A stretch of DNA of 64,000 nucleotides from Dermanyssus gallinae (GCA_003439945.1 QVRM01006811.1:40001-104000); one strand, 5' to 3'. Positions 1-13,034 are shown, counted from the first letter of the stretch. The notes: a model not told the origin generated them from the sequence alone. Numbers and translations: made by a program.

Positions 1-39
<39 letters not shown>

Positions 40-46
40 GTATATA
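1..46. repeat. (TA)n microsatellite
   Basis: The window opens inside a TA dinucleotide array, interrupted once by CG near position 39. The true left end lies outside the window. Confidence 0.95.
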
Positions 47-1330
47 CCGATATGACCTGTCGGTTAACTTATTTAATAACGTATAATTTACTTTCCGTAT
101 AAGACATTATGTATATTTGACACATATCGTGAACGATTAGCTGAGCCAATGTCGTATGTCTAGCGGGCCTGCATTGTGACTGTTACGTGTCCGTTTCGAT
201 GAGGCCAGGCCGAGACCACTTCAGAGGTATCCTCCCCGAACGGAGGCAGCGGCAAAATGTTCACAAAAAACAATGCATACGTTGGCAGTGTCTGCTCTTT
301 GTGTTTGTTTCTCTGGCATTCAAAGGTCAAGGAAAGCAATCTAAAGAGTCAAAACAATTTTAAATTATATTTATTTAGCTGTTTGAGTATATTCGGCAGC
401 GCCATTTACTCACAACGACTCACTTGTTACGTTGCAGGGGGTTTATGGTATACCATACTTAGCCTGTCTTGAGCGGAAGATTTTTGTCTTGAGCAAAAAT
501 GCTGCAATTTAGTGCTGAATCCATTAGGCAGTCAATTCGCTTTATCGGTATTTCGAGTTAAAATCTCATCTACATGTTTAGGTCATTTCGAAAGAAGGGT
601 TTGAAAATGTGGCTTATTTCTTCATGATATCAGTTTCCAATCTTATAAGAGCGGCTTGAGTTTTAATACCTAAAATGCACTATAGCGTACTTATAACTAG
701 CAATTCGAAATTCCACTTGTGATCTAAGTCCGCTTAAACGTTCTTAAAAATGGTCAATTTTGTGTGCCCATAAATGACCGTTAAGGAAAGAAAAGTATGT
801 ACATATTATTATTATTATCATCGGTATCACTTTTATGCCTATGTTTCGCCTAAGGAATAATTGTACAGCTTCAATAAAACCTCCGCGTCCATCGCAAGCT
901 CATGCATTTCACGGCGCGTGTCTAACTGGAACATTGAGTATTTCCCACGTCATTTTCGACGTACTGCTTTGACGTCAGTTACCTGATAGTGCAGAGGCTT
1001 CTAGTCTATTATTAGTAGCTCCTGCCACGCAATCTGTTATAAATCATTTATTCACAGCTCCAATTGTTCAGTAGTATCTTTGTTGCAAATCGCATTGCTC
1101 AAGCAGTACATAGGAATGCGGCATCCCAAATCCGACTTGCGTAGATCATAATGCTGTTCCTCGTTTGCGACTCCACCTGCTGCTGCTGTTGCTGCTGCAA
1201 GACCTAATGTACTGAAGGTAGTCTCACTAACGCCGACCAATTCGTATTTCAATAGCAGAGATTATTTACTAATGCCGTTGATTATTTATTTGCTTTGTGC
1301 TTCTGGTGCTTCAAGCAGGTGATCAGGCAT
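47..1330. other. intergenic, no gene seen
   Basis: This is AT-rich non-repetitive sequence. The longest open frames are 60-70 codons, show no family resemblance and are not joined by convincing splice sites. I see nothing else in it. Confidence 0.6.
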
Positions 1331-2593
1331 GAGTTGAGCGTAGATGGTAGCCTCGACTTCAACTTTGCCGACTCTGGCGCCTCAGTCACGAGCCAGGTTC
1401 ATCTGCAACCTGCCCCACAAGGGCCAAGATCGTGGGTTCACTAAGTACGACCTCAAACCGAACGACAATGGCACTTCACGCTGTTACGTCACCGTCATGC
1501 TCTTCTACGTCGTGGTCATCGCCGAAGTAGAAGACCAGCCTCAGGAATCACGCTTTCTTAGCCATCGGCGGACCCCTTGGAGCTACTACTACTACTACTA
1601 CTACTACTACGATTACTACTCGTATATCGGCGCCAATACACGAACGAGCTCATACATCCGTTAATTTATTAAGTCTTCCATGCAGGTATACAGAACACTC
1701 AACATTGGTGTAGCCGTTTATTTCGACGTTTTATGGTGACGGACGTGCTTAGTCTGCCGACAGCGTTATCAACCAACGTGTCCAGCGTATCAAAATTGAA
1801 AACACCACCAACAACAACGCAAAATCGTTGCGTGTACACAAGTCATGGGGCCGGCAAACTTCGACAACAACAACAACAACAACAATTGTTATACCTAGAA
1901 TTTCAACAACAAACAGTTGCAATGCCAAGAATAACAACGCATACAGTTACCAAATCAATTGTGTCAACAACAACAACATATGTACCTAAATTATTTGTGA
2001 CCAAAACGACTACCGCCCACTACTACAACTGCTACTAGATAGAACTCGCTTTCCGTTAAAGGTTGAGCGAGATTCAATTGTTAGCCTACCAAGGTAAATA
2101 CCGCCTACCCGCCAGCCAGCCCGCAGATATAAATGCTAAGATGAATTTTGTACCTTGCTGCTCTCTGCTGTAGGATACCACACAATGATTATAAAGAGAG
2201 CCACGGCCCAAGCAGCAAGCAGCAAAAACTGACGGAGATCATTGTTACGGTAGCACTAACGCCACTCAGTAGTTCGAATCGACACCGGCTACCGGACGGG
2301 GGGGGGGGGGGATGAGGACGGAGAAAAGATTGACTTCAGCAGCTGGCGAGTCCGCACCAAATTTCACGACAAGGCCCAACGACAGCTGTAGAGCGCAGGA
2401 CGTCACTAAAAAAGCCACCAAGCGAGGCTGTCGTTCCGCTGCGCGTGACGCGTCGCGATTGTTGTTGTTGCACGTAGGAGCACTTGTCGCCCAGCTAAGC
2501 GACGATCGACGGAGCTCGACTGGCCAAATGAATTGTAGCACCTGACCACCAAATTATTTTGTGGTAGGTGCGTGTATAGGCATTAAAGTGATG
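1331..2593. other. microsatellite-rich stretch without a recognised gene
   Basis: It contains CTA trinucleotides near 1584-1610, CAA/ACA triplet runs near 1800-2030 and a poly(G) tract near 2298-2311. Open frames of about 100 codons here (for example 1344-1664 and 1733-2038) are partly homopolymeric translations of triplet repeats and match no family I recognise. Confidence 0.55.
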
Positions 2594-2594
2594 A

Positions 2595-2652
<58 letters not shown>
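2594..2652. repeat. (ATT)n microsatellite
   Basis: An uninterrupted run of about 19 ATT units. Both strands read as artefactual open frames across it. Confidence 0.95.
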
Positions 2653-2653
<1 letters not shown>

Positions 2654-3176
2654 TAACTATGATTAGTATTGATACCATTACTATTGTGCCCTTGATCGTT
2701 ATGAACATAACTAACATCATCGTTATCAACACCATTCTCGCTGCCGCGGCCCCTGATACATGTTCTGCGTATCGAACCGGCGTTACGATGTACAACATAT
2801 AGTGGTGTCCTTTTTTTATCGTTTGGCCATTGATCTTGTCCATATGATTGTGATGAGTGACAAAGAAGAAAATGAAGATGAAGATGAAGAATATTCAATG
2901 CATAACGAAGTCAATTGACAGGATGCGTTTTCGTCCGCTCTATAACTGAGAAAACTTTTGAGAAAACGACAACAGCTTTGATCATTGCACTGCTGTCGAT
3001 TGCCATTTCGTAAGGATGTTGTTTCTAAGCAAGATTTTAGATCCTTTAGAAGAAGAGGCGCAAATGGCCCACGGGCGGAAACAAATGCCAAGCCGAAATG
3101 TGAAGGCCTAAGCATTCGCTTTTCAACAGAAGAGCGAATGAAAGAAAGATCAGATCATGTACACAACATTGCTTAC

Positions 3177-3178
<2 letters not shown>

Positions 3179-3209
<31 letters not shown>
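3179..3209. repeat. (TA)n microsatellite
   Basis: A short pure TA array of about 15 units. Confidence 0.9.
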
Positions 3210-3213
<4 letters not shown>

Positions 3214-5010
3214 TGCTACGCTAAGATTATTGTACTTCTGGTACAATTCTATATGTGTATATACATCTACTTGTGTGTATAAAGGGTTTATAAGGACCAT
3301 AGGCAGACGTAGGGAGAATAAAGAGTTGATGAATAAATATTCTAATATATTCGTCTAGCCAGGGGATCACGTTGTCTATCGTTTTTTGGGGGGCAACGTC
3401 GATTAAACTAGCTCAATGAGAATGACAATACTGTTCAAGGTAATAATTATAACAATGGTGAAACATCATTACTGTAAAAATAAGCTATCACGGATTCGCT
3501 GCCGTTCTTCAAGTGGAGTCCAGGTTTTGTCTCTGGTCAAGTCCGAACGCAGCCTATCGAAGTAGTAGGTACTTGATGCGGGTCACACTCGATTTGAATT
3601 ATTGTTACAATCATAAGCGTGCGACGGCAAACATAGCATACAAATATTGAAAGACAGATAGATACGTCAGTAAGCTGCTACAGTGACTGCAAACACCACA
3701 CATAGTGGCTTCTTTTATTAATACCAGCGACAATAGCGATGACTACAACAACAGCAACAACAATAACAACAACAACAACAACAACAACAACAAGAATAGC
3801 AACAATAATAGCAACAACAGCAGCAACAGCGACGACGACGACGACAACAATAACAACTATCGCATCAAGAGCGCTGGAAACTAATATTTACGAACATACA
3901 CACAGTAAGGGGGCACTGTATCTGTGAAAGAGCAATATTAGTGAAAATATACAGACAAAAGACCGCACGGCTACACCAATCTCAATAGTAATGGCAACAC
4001 AAGTGAATAAAACATAGACCGTTAGAAACGAGAACAATGACAATTAAAACAGAAGCAATAAAGACAACAACTAAACAACAGCAGCCACAACAACAATTCG
4101 ACAGCAACACATCACAAACAACGACGGGAACGATAACCACAATGAAAACGACAACAAGAACATACCTTCTTCTGCGACAAGGACAACTACAACACCAACA
4201 CTTAACGACAGTAATAACAATTAAACAACAATAAAAATAAAGATAAAGAAAGCAGCTGCAACCAGCAATGGTGTCATCGACAATCGTTGTAAATCTAACG
4301 TCTAAGAACGCTTTGTTGAGCATCGTATAGCGAACGCCAACAAGAAAGAGATCGTTAAAAGAGACTGCATGAGGTATATGCAGTCTCTCTCTCGTACACG
4401 GTAAAGTTAGCTAGTTTTTTAGGAAACATGATGGACCAATTACTACTACATAGATAAACAGGTACAGAAATTAACCACACACCCAAACTCATAGTAGTAG
4501 TAGTAAATTCGTACCACAGCATCGGTGAGTCATGAAACTTACCACGTACAAAAAATTAGAGTAGCATTCGCGGCTGTCGCCGCTTCTTACCGCTTCTTCA
4601 TGGCAAACATTTGGCGACAAATTTTGCCAATGTATCTTCCTTTTTTGTGATCGATACAGCAGATGCCGATCGAGCTAGCGAAACGATAAAGAGTCGGGGA
4701 ATATAGGAAATATACCTTTAAAAAAAAAGAAAATTCAATCAGATTAAGCTCATTAATTTATTGGCCTGCCTTATAAGGCAGGGCTGGTGCGTTTGAGCGA
4801 CGCTATGTATGAACGATGCACGATTCAAGAATCGCTAAATCCCGTTTCTGTCATTGAGTGCGGTGGAATGGGGTGGAGCAGTGGCACGCTGGCTCGAATG
4901 GTGTGACGCGTTTGATACGCCTGCGCATATCTATTCGCTGCTTGTCATAGTTTTGTTCGCATCTGGAGAGAGATGGCTATCCAGCATCTTAACGATTTGT
5001 GTGAGGCACG
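3210..5010. other. triplet-repeat-rich intergenic stretch
   Basis: Imperfect CAA/ACA/ACG triplet runs at about 3740-3860 and 4035-4240 give long threonine- or glutamine-rich spurious frames. A perfect 18-bp palindrome lies at 4765-4782. There is no recognisable gene. Confidence 0.6.
4765..4782. repeat. perfect 18-bp palindrome
   Basis: CCTGCCTTATAAGGCAGG reads identically on both strands. It could be a dyad binding site or chance; no gene start is evident next to it. Confidence 0.5.
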
Positions 5011-5019
5011 TATATATAT

Positions 5020-5083
<64 letters not shown>
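5011..5083. repeat. (TA)n microsatellite
   Basis: About 36 TA units with a single AAT interruption near 5033. Confidence 0.95.
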
Positions 5084-5090
<7 letters not shown>

Positions 5091-5784
5091 CGTAACGGGT
5101 TGTGAGGGTGTGTGTACACATGGCGCAATTGTGACTGCGACCATCTAGTGTTGTGTGTCGCTGACGCTGATGGACGCGATCTTGGCGTCGTCGTGATTCT
5201 GCCTCATCCGGCGGGCAATGTTGTACGCGACCGCCTCATGTTGTTGTTGTTGAACTTGGTTGTTATTGTTTTTGTAGTTTTTGTCGTCGTCGTCGTCGAC
5301 ATCATTGTCTTTGTTGTATCTAGATCCTGTGTGGCCTGGTGTTGACTTGCTCACTCTGCCAATCTGTGTTAACGACTGCCACATGTCGAAGAAGTAGTTC
5401 AGAGATACTCTCTCAGAAATATAAGAGGAATAAGACAAAAAAAAAGAAAACAGGCCGTTATAGTTTGGCCTAGCCCCGTCCGTACGACCTTCCACTCTCA
5501 CCTCTTCCATGACTGCGGCTGCTGCTGCTGTTGTTGTTGTGATAAATCCTAGAACGACAACCACACTTCTGCTACTGTTATATTGATCATCACGTTTGCT
5601 ATCTTTATGGTTACCATCACTGTTCTCAGTACTAATCACTTGGCTCATAATGTAGTTGTTACCACCTTCATGACCTTGTCAGGTCGTCAGGTCGAGTAGG
5701 AGAAAACTGTAGCCGATAACAACAACAGCAACACCAGCTTACGACGTTTCGTTTAATCCTCGTCAATAGTTAGAGCCGTTGGCG

Positions 5785-5920
<136 letters not shown>

Positions 5921-6106
5921 AAGGCAACAGATTATATAAACATAATATATATTATCTGGTGCCTCATTGGAGTTCATCATTATTGTATACATATATGTTT
6001 GTATATGAAAACGTGAGACGCGTTTAAAATTCAGTGAAATCTGTCGCCCTCTTGTCGGCCGAATTTTTCGACGTCGATGTTTATCGATAAATGTTTGTGG
6101 CATGTA

Positions 6107-6110
<4 letters not shown>

Positions 6111-6169
<59 letters not shown>
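6111..6169. repeat. (TA)n microsatellite
   Basis: A near-pure TA array of roughly 29 units. Confidence 0.93.
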
Positions 6170-6353
6170 CGGAAAAACGACCAAGTCAATCACTTGTTGA
6201 TGATGGCTACACACACACACACACACAGTTGTGCCGTCTGTGAAGTGTTTCAGATACTCGACAAAGCAGGGGTTTGCTGTTGCGTTGAAGCTTGCGTGGC
6301 CAACACGTAATGCGGTGTATAATTGTGTATTTGCGTGTGTACGTTGGTGAGGC

Positions 6354-6404
6354 TATATATATATATATATATACGTATATATATATATATATATATATAT
6401 ATAC

Positions 6405-6438
<34 letters not shown>

Positions 6439-6458
6439 GTATATATATATATATATAT
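6354..6458. repeat. (TA)n microsatellite with regular ACGT interruptions
   Basis: A TA array interrupted three times by ATACGTAT. The interruptions are themselves palindromic, so the block stays self-complementary. Confidence 0.93.
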
Positions 6459-6775
6459 GGATACGTGCGATGACCGTGACGCCATGCGCGTCGGTGCGTA
6501 TCAAGTCATCAATCAGACGGATACGATGTATATCGGACAGAACTCGCAGTGGCACGGCGACTAGAAGTGTGATGACATTGTACTGGTTTGCGGTGGTGGT
6601 GGTGGTGGTGATAGAGAGCCATACATCTCGACTGTTAGAGATGATTGTAGTGACGCAGTCGCAAACATTATTCATCATCTACATGTTCTCATTGTTCATG
6701 TTATCTATCCCCATTTAATATTTGCGCTCGATGTTTTGTAACGGCACATATATAACGCATGATAGAAACATATAT

Positions 6776-6778
<3 letters not shown>

Positions 6779-6848
<70 letters not shown>
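6779..6848. repeat. (TA)n microsatellite
   Basis: A pure TA array of about 35 units. Confidence 0.95.
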
Positions 6849-6851
<3 letters not shown>

Positions 6852-7026
6852 TGAAAGGAAAGGGAATGCGTCGCATATCCTCTAACCCGATGTATGTAAA
6901 CCTACGATGATATAGTGAACGGGCATACACGACTATGTAACGTCTATAATGGTCGACAAAAGCTGATGTCATTTTGAAAAGTGAACTTGTAAAACTAAGC
7001 ATTACCTAAGGCATTGTTGAAGGGGC

Positions 7027-7028
<2 letters not shown>

Positions 7029-7062
<34 letters not shown>
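7029..7062. repeat. (TA)n microsatellite
   Basis: A pure TA array of about 17 units. Confidence 0.93.
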
Positions 7063-7065
<3 letters not shown>

Positions 7066-7446
7066 ATTGAGAGACAAAACAGAATTGACATGTTATGGTT
7101 GTCTGATCATATATATGTTTAGCTAAATATGGCGCCTTATGTGAAAGGTCGCCGCCCCATTTGCCATCAGCGCTGTCAATGACAATGTTATATTTATACG
7201 GAAACCGACGAGAATGTGAGAGCAGACGAAAGAGCGAGACAGACCGAGCGAAAGACAGCGACAGAGAAAGAATATCGTTTGCAACTGAAGTCAATGAAGG
7301 TGAGAGCCAACAGGGGGCGCAAGAAACACCCCCGAGTGAGGAAACATGAATGGAAGGTTGGACACAGATCGAAATTTTCACCGAAATTACTAAGCGTAGC
7401 TTTTTCCACAAACGACGACGACGACGACAACTAATCACGAGGATAG

Positions 7447-7499
7447 GAGAGAGAAAGTGACAGAGAGAGAGATAAAGACAGAGAGGGAGAGAGAGAGAG

Positions 7500-7563
<64 letters not shown>

Positions 7564-7603
7564 AGAGAAAGTGACAGAGAGAGAGAGATAAAGAGAGAGA
7601 GAT
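7447..7603. repeat. (GA)n microsatellite
   Basis: A purine-only GA array on the plus strand with AAAGTGACA interruptions at both ends. The flanking segments (about 7452-7475 and 7566-7590) resemble each other, so the block looks like a duplicated unit separated by a pure GA core. Confidence 0.92.
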
Positions 7604-9001
7604 GGCTTGCTTTTTCATGTAACTGTACTGTTATTCTGAGAATGATAGGTCTGACGAGGTGATGATTCGCTTGATGACTACTACTACTCGAATTAACAAA
7701 ATGATTATATTACTATTTTTAGCATTACTATTGTTGTTACTGGTATTGTATTGCCATTGTTGTAGTCGTTTTCCGTTCAGCTACCAAAACATGGAGCCCT
7801 GCCATCATTGTTAGCATGATATCGTGCTCCCGTGAACTTGCGTATCGTTACTCACGTAACGATAAGTGTCGCAAATGCAGATTGTAAATTCGTCATGGCC
7901 ATCACGAATACATATCTACTACTACTACTACTATAAGAATAACAACACCCCGGGTAGCAGCAGCAACAACAACAACAACAACACCACCGGCAACATGACC
8001 GACGTTACCTTCACTGAATACCGAGTTACCATATTCAAGATCATGGTGACGAGGCTAGTGATGATGGTGGTGGTAGTGGTGTTGTTGATGATGATGATGA
8101 TGATGATATTATTATTATTATTATTGAAGAAAAAATCTGAAATCCTGCTAATCGTGATGGAGCTAAATACAGCGTTGGGAATTATCATCGCCATCAGCAG
8201 CAGCCTCATCAATTAGATGATGAGCCACAATTGGCTTGTCTATCCACCCATCCATCCATCGATCCATCCATCTGGACTATTCTCCATCTATCTAGACTGC
8301 GTAAACGTGCGTAAAAGCGTGCGTACTGCGCGCAGTGTAATCGGCTTGCTTTCTGCACAGGCGATGTGTACAAGCGATGCGTTCGGTTGTTTGTATGTAT
8401 TTGAATGTATGTAGGTACAAATGTATGTAGGTACGAATGTATCTAGGTACGAATGTGTGTATGTACGGATGTCTGAGTGTGTGTGTGTGTGTGAGTCTGT
8501 GTGGCTCTATGTACGGATGCTTGTATGTGTACAAATTGATGGATGATTTTGAGCGCGAATGAACCATGTATTATATTATTATTATTATTATTGTTATACA
8601 TGAGTAATTCCTAGCCAGTAGCGTATGCGCAGGCGCGTAATGGGCGTGTTTGTTCAGTCATTCGATCGTTGTCTCGTCGGCGGTCGCAGAAGACCCCGAA
8701 GACTCTGTGCGGACGGAAATGCCGCCGGCCCGACTGAGAGAGAGAGAATGGTGACCGTGTCGGCTGAGAGCGAGATAGACTAGATAGCGTTGTTGGTCGC
8801 AGCATCAGAGCCATGCCCAATCTACAGACTCGTATATATATATTAATATATATACATCAAGTACGTCGACAGTCAGTCGGAGCACTTCTACATGATGACG
8901 CTAATGATGATGATGATGATGATGATAATGATACATTATTTTTGTAAATAAATGGCAATCTACTAAGTTACGACCACTATAATAGCCGTGTGTTTACTTA
9001 G

Positions 9002-9033
<32 letters not shown>

Positions 9034-9205
9034 GGTTAGAGGGAAATGTGAATGTATATATATATGCAGATTTAACATAATTGAAAAACTGAAAAAAATG
9101 CTTTTAATCCAAGCTAAGTGATTGCTTGGCAGCTCACTCGACATACACCCTTCAAAAAGATATGGTAAAAGCTACGACCTTGTACAACTGAGGTGGGCTA
9201 CAATA
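7604..9205. other. mixed microsatellites, no gene
   Basis: The stretch holds CTA (about 7914), CAA (about 7965), TGATGA (about 8087), ATT (about 8108), TCCA (about 8246) and TGATGA (about 8905) runs, plus (TA)n at 9002-9030. No coding frame here resembles a known protein. Confidence 0.6.
8405..8476. repeat. 16-bp minisatellite
   Basis: Four tandem copies of a 16-bp unit close to ATGTATGTAGGTACGA, plus a partial fifth, with a few substitutions per copy. Confidence 0.8.
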
Positions 9206-10215
9206 CGAGGGCAGATTGAAAAGTTCTGATATATAAAAAATAAGATCTATATATTCTTCCAAAGTGTTTTTTTTTTCTTCAAAAGAGACCTCGTTCGCTG
9301 TAAAGCATTTGTGCCACCTTATTTTTGACTTTTCAAAACATTTTTGTACATCTTTTTTAAAAATCGAATTGAGTAACACCTGCATTTTTTAATTACTTTC
9401 TTCATAGTCTCAAATAGTCGTTTTTTAATTTTTTATTCGTAGGAACAAGTAAAAGTCGCACGGAGCCAGGTGCTTACAGAAATATGGCAATCACATGTTT
9501 TTAATCAAATAATCCAAAATCAGTAACGATGTATGCATCGATGCGTTGTCGTGTTGGAGAATTCAAGGGTTGCTTGCCCAGAGTTTAGGTCTCTTCCGTA
9601 GGACGTTTTAGTGCAGTCTTTTAAACATTTGGTAGTATCCCTTGTACCGTGAAACAAAGTGGCAATAATTTGTGAAAGATAGTTCTCTTGTAGTCGAAAA
9701 AATAAACGCAAACAAAAGAACCTTAAATATATACCCATGACTCGTCGCCTGTCTTTTGCTCTAGGGTCTTCTGCTACCGCTTGAAGGTTTAATTCGGACA
9801 ATTCCCGATGAACGTTCATTTGCTGGATTTACATTAACATTTTTGAACGGACTGGCAACGAGCTTCGCTGCCAGTCTTCCAGACGCATAAAATATGGATC
9901 AAAACTTTTACAACTAATGCATAAGATAAAATTTCGACGATTGTTGAGTATGATTTAACAAACTTTTCCAACGGTTTCTTTTGTTATTGGCGTCGAAGGC
10001 CTTCGCAAACGGGCGTCATCCTCAGGCTTCTCACGTTTGTCGCAAAATCAACGGTACGACGTATAGACCGTGTTTCGGGACACTGCTTAACCACCATAGG
10101 CAACTTGAAACATTTCCGCCATGCTAAAACAGCGTTTTCGTTTGTGATGTAGAATTTGTAAAAATTCACACCAGTAGACAGTGAGTTTAAATCAAATTCA
10201 CCGTCGGGTAGCATC
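9206..10215 (-). mobile_element. mariner transposon relic (decayed)
   Basis: Read on the minus strand, this is a mariner copy with many stops and frameshifts. From about 10130 downward the N-terminal half reads AEMFQVAYGG, an arginine/serine-rich stretch and RRPSTPITKE, matching the helix-turn-helix and GRPSTST linker of mariner transposases. Near 9735-9750 it reads TGDESWVY, the first catalytic-aspartate motif. Near 9540 it reads LQHDNA, the second. A C-terminal KIRWHKC motif lies at about 9290-9330. The downstream end at 9206 looks like a terminal repeat (CGAGGGCAGATTGAAAAGTT) next to TA. No functional product is expected. It is a different family from the intact mariner at 26.8 kb. Confidence 0.85.
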
Positions 10216-10228
10216 CCACCGAAATAGA

Positions 10229-10475
10229 ACAGGTCATTAGACAAATGAAATGGAAGACGGCATACGGGTTAGACGGAATAACAGTGGAGATAGTCAAAGG
10301 GTGGGGAGAGGACTACATAAGTTATTTGTCTAAAGTTTTTAATAACATCTTTGCCGAAAGTAGCGTACCGAGAAGTTGGCGTAAGAGAAGGGTTATCTTT
10401 GCTGCCAAATGATGGCGTCGATAACGATAGTTTGAGAAATAGACGGCCGATAACTATTACGAGTCCGATAAATCT
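10229..10475 (+). mobile_element. LINE reverse transcriptase fragment
   Basis: The plus strand reads MKWKTAYGLDGITVEIVKGW, then KVFNNIFAESSVPRSWRK, then after a frameshift NRRPITIT. These match the start of a non-LTR retrotransposon reverse transcriptase (the pGlDGItxExxk, vPxxWrk and yRPIt motifs) in order and spacing. It is cut off on the left by the mariner relic and runs into a minisatellite on the right. It is a non-functional fragment, and the clade cannot be assigned. Confidence 0.8.
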
Positions 10476-10764
10476 AAAAGTTCCTGACACGAGGTACGTC
10501 TAGTAGATAAATCTACAAGTTCTTAACATCAGGTACGTCGAGTCCGATACATCTACAAGTTCCTGACATGAGGTACGTCTAGTCGATAAATCTATGAGTT
10601 CCTGACATCAGGTACGTCTAGTCCGATAAATCTTCAAGTTTCTGGTATCAAGTACGTCTAGTCCGATAAATCTACAAGTTCTTACCATCAGGTACGTCGA
10701 GTCCGATAAGTCTACAAGTTCCTGACATCATATACGTCTAGTCCGATCAATCAACAACATCAGG
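10462..10764. repeat. 40-bp minisatellite, about 7.5 copies
   Basis: Tandem copies of a 39-40-bp unit containing GTCCGATAAATCTACAAGTT, CCTGACATCAGG and TACGTCTA. Copies begin about every 40 bases from 10462. They are diverged by several substitutions, and the last copy is partial. The first unit abuts, or overlaps by a few codons, the LINE fragment. Confidence 0.9.
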
Positions 10765-11162
10765 TTTACAATTCAATTAATTCTATTGTATATTAAATTG
10801 TCTTTTAAGATTCTCTGAATACAGGATTCGTAAAAAAACACGCATACTATTATAAACCCCTTGAAAGCAATAAAAAGTGCACTTGAAGGAGAATAAATAA
10901 GATACCTTAATGTTGCACCGAGAAAGTGCCAATTTTAAGATCAGCTGTAAAAGTGATTTGATCTATCTGCTACCGACTTTGGTCTTGGTAGTCCTTTGTG
11001 CAACATGGTTAGAACTGACCTGTACTGTACTATGTATATGTACAACTATCTGTATAATGGGTTAGTCCAAGGTAGCAGAAGCAATATGTACGTAGGCAAG
11101 TTTTCTGTCAATCTGTTTGCCACTATCATTCCAGACGTGCGTAAAGACATGTATTCATTTTT

Positions 11163-11340
11163 TCTTGCGCGAAAGGCTCTACGACATTAAGTGTCTACGG
11201 GACTGCTTTCGCATTGCTTTGGAAGACGGACCCCATAAATACAAATGTGCAACGGTGGGGCTCGAACTCGTGCATCTCTGTGTCTTCCTATGCGTGCGAT
11301 TGCGAGGCGCACTCGAATGCACCACGCCACCGGGCTCGAC
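11163..11340 (-). mobile_element. tRNA-derived SINE, family A
   Basis: Reverse-strand copy of the same element as at 41779-41955 and 48265-48460. It begins (minus sense) with GTCGAGCCCGGTGGCGTGGT, has a pol III B-box-like GAGTTCGAGCCCCAC and continues through the conserved GTTGCACATTTGTATTTATG tail. It is more diverged than the other two full copies. Confidence 0.85.
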
Positions 11341-11659
11341 GTATTGGAAGAAATAGCGTTTCGAAACCAACTTATAACCAACGCAGCGTTTATTGATTCT
11401 AACGAAGTATCTCCTTTGTTTACTCAGCCTCCGTGAACATTGTCATATTAACTGCCAAATATATGACTATGATCAATGCAAAGACTATGCTCAAACACTA
11501 GAACTGGCAGACAGCTTCAGTAGTAACAAACTACTTAAGAGTACCACTAAGTAACATTGACGCCCTAGGTGTCTTTTAGAAGGCATAGTGGATAAATGAT
11601 TGTGAAGGCGATTTTCTTAGCTCTAGTGCCGGAGGACCTTAGACAAGTCGCCTGTAATG

Positions 11660-11697
<38 letters not shown>

Positions 11698-12489
11698 GTT
11701 CGACCGCGACACACATAAATGTCTTCAGATCAATGAATGTCGATGTAAATACTTCTGTGAGTTGAACAATTGACGTAAGTACTATTGTGCCCCTTAGAGT
11801 CGATGGCCGTAGAAGAGATCAAGGTTTTACCTAGCTGTCCCTTCAATAGGTGCACGTGTGTCTTACCGGTTTTGTTCTTCTTGGTTGCGCTACGTGCTCG
11901 CTCCAATAGACGAGAGCGACGACTGTCTGTGTATGTTCCAGTCCGTATTGGGCACAGCCGCTGCTGATATAGGCTACTGCAAGTGTTCGCACGCATGAGA
12001 AGCGCGACGCGAGGTTGAACGGGGCTTTTGGCTATGCATAGGCCTGGTTCCTGCTGCAATAGTAAAATTGCGCCCCATGTCAACTGGCACTTTTCAAGGT
12101 AGCGATTTCTCCTTCCGCTTTTGCCTAGCAAGAATTAGGTTCACATTGTATTGACCACATTAAGGTAACCCATTTGTAATGGCTAGGACCGTTCGCTCAT
12201 ACGCATGTATTAACGACAGAAATAACAGCATCTGCAAATAAGAGTCCTACGACATGCTCTGCTCAGCTAGAAATTCGAGAACAGTTATTCGAGTCTTCGA
12301 CAACGATCCCAAAGTGATAAAAGCAGAGTTTGTTGAGTAGTGCCCTGGCCCTTATGATGCCGCGGAGCGCCTATTGACATTCAAATCCACTAAGGAGCAG
12401 GCCGTAATAAACTTATTTCACGCCTAACGAAAATCAAGTAATAGAAGCAAAACATGCCAACTACCAAGAAGAGCTAGATAGTCCGCAGA
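11341..12489. other. intergenic, no recognised gene
   Basis: Mostly unique sequence with (TA)n at about 11661-11694. A 133-codon minus-strand frame at 11730-12131 resembles no known family and has no visible splice or promoter support. Confidence 0.5.
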
Positions 12490-12795
12490 TTGACTAGTTG
12501 CTCGCAATGTTTAATTGCTGCGAAAAAAAACTGCTATTAGCATCGATGAACTTGGTAAAGCAAAGAACTTTCAGATGGGCATTAAAGACACTTCTAACGC
12601 AAAGTTAGTCCGCCGAAGCCTTACCCGCTATCGTTTGGCGAAACAGCCACGCTGAAGGAAATAGTTAACAATATGCAAGAAACTGGTTTGGTTAGAAAAG
12701 GAAAGGGCCCTAGTTGCAGTAGTCCCGTCTACTTGTCAATGGGCAAAGGCGACCCGTCTTTGACTACCGAAAGGTTAGCAAATAAACAGAGCTAA
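12490..12795 (+). mobile_element. Ty3/Gypsy-type LTR retrotransposon pol fragment
   Basis: The plus strand, with frameshifts, reads ELGKAKNFQMGIK. It then reads PYPLSFGETATLKEIVNNM, then QETGLVRKGKGPSCSSPVYL. This is the linker and first reverse transcriptase motif of Ty3/Gypsy pol (the PYRxSpaE, ixeml.xGiIrxSxSPwaSPvvlV pattern). No LTRs are visible next to it. It is a decayed fragment. Confidence 0.75.
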
Positions 12796-13034
12796 AAAAA
12801 TTTTCTTCCCTTAATGTTAATTATTCATATAACGTAATTATATGAGATACGCCAATGTCCGCTATTTTACGATAATCGACCGCTTTTCACGGGTTTACGA
12901 CTCGCATGACCGTACCGTTAGAGCTCCAGAGAACCGACTCACAGATTTTCAATGATTAGACTGGAGAAAACTCTAATGTTTCTGTAACAATGTGTGCGGA
13001 AAGATTTTAAAAGACCATCACACCCTCGAAATAT

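Noticed and set aside
5145..5648. 167-codon minus-strand frame with Asp, Asn and Gln runs
   Set aside because: The composition comes from GTC/TTG triplet repeats. No domain, promoter or splice context was seen.
6207..6718. Overlapping open frames of 90-142 codons rich in Tyr-Ile on both strands
   Set aside because: They are translations of (TA)n arrays, which contain no stops in any frame; there is no coding signal outside the repeat.
8396..8480. CRISPR-like array
   Set aside because: The units are contiguous 16-bp tandem repeats without unique spacers, in an animal genome.
10462..10764. CRISPR-like array with 40-bp periodicity
   Set aside because: The whole 40-bp unit is repeated, with no variable spacer, so it is a minisatellite.
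11730..12131. 133-codon minus-strand frame
   Set aside because: No recognisable domain, low-complexity start in flanking repeats and no splice or promoter support.
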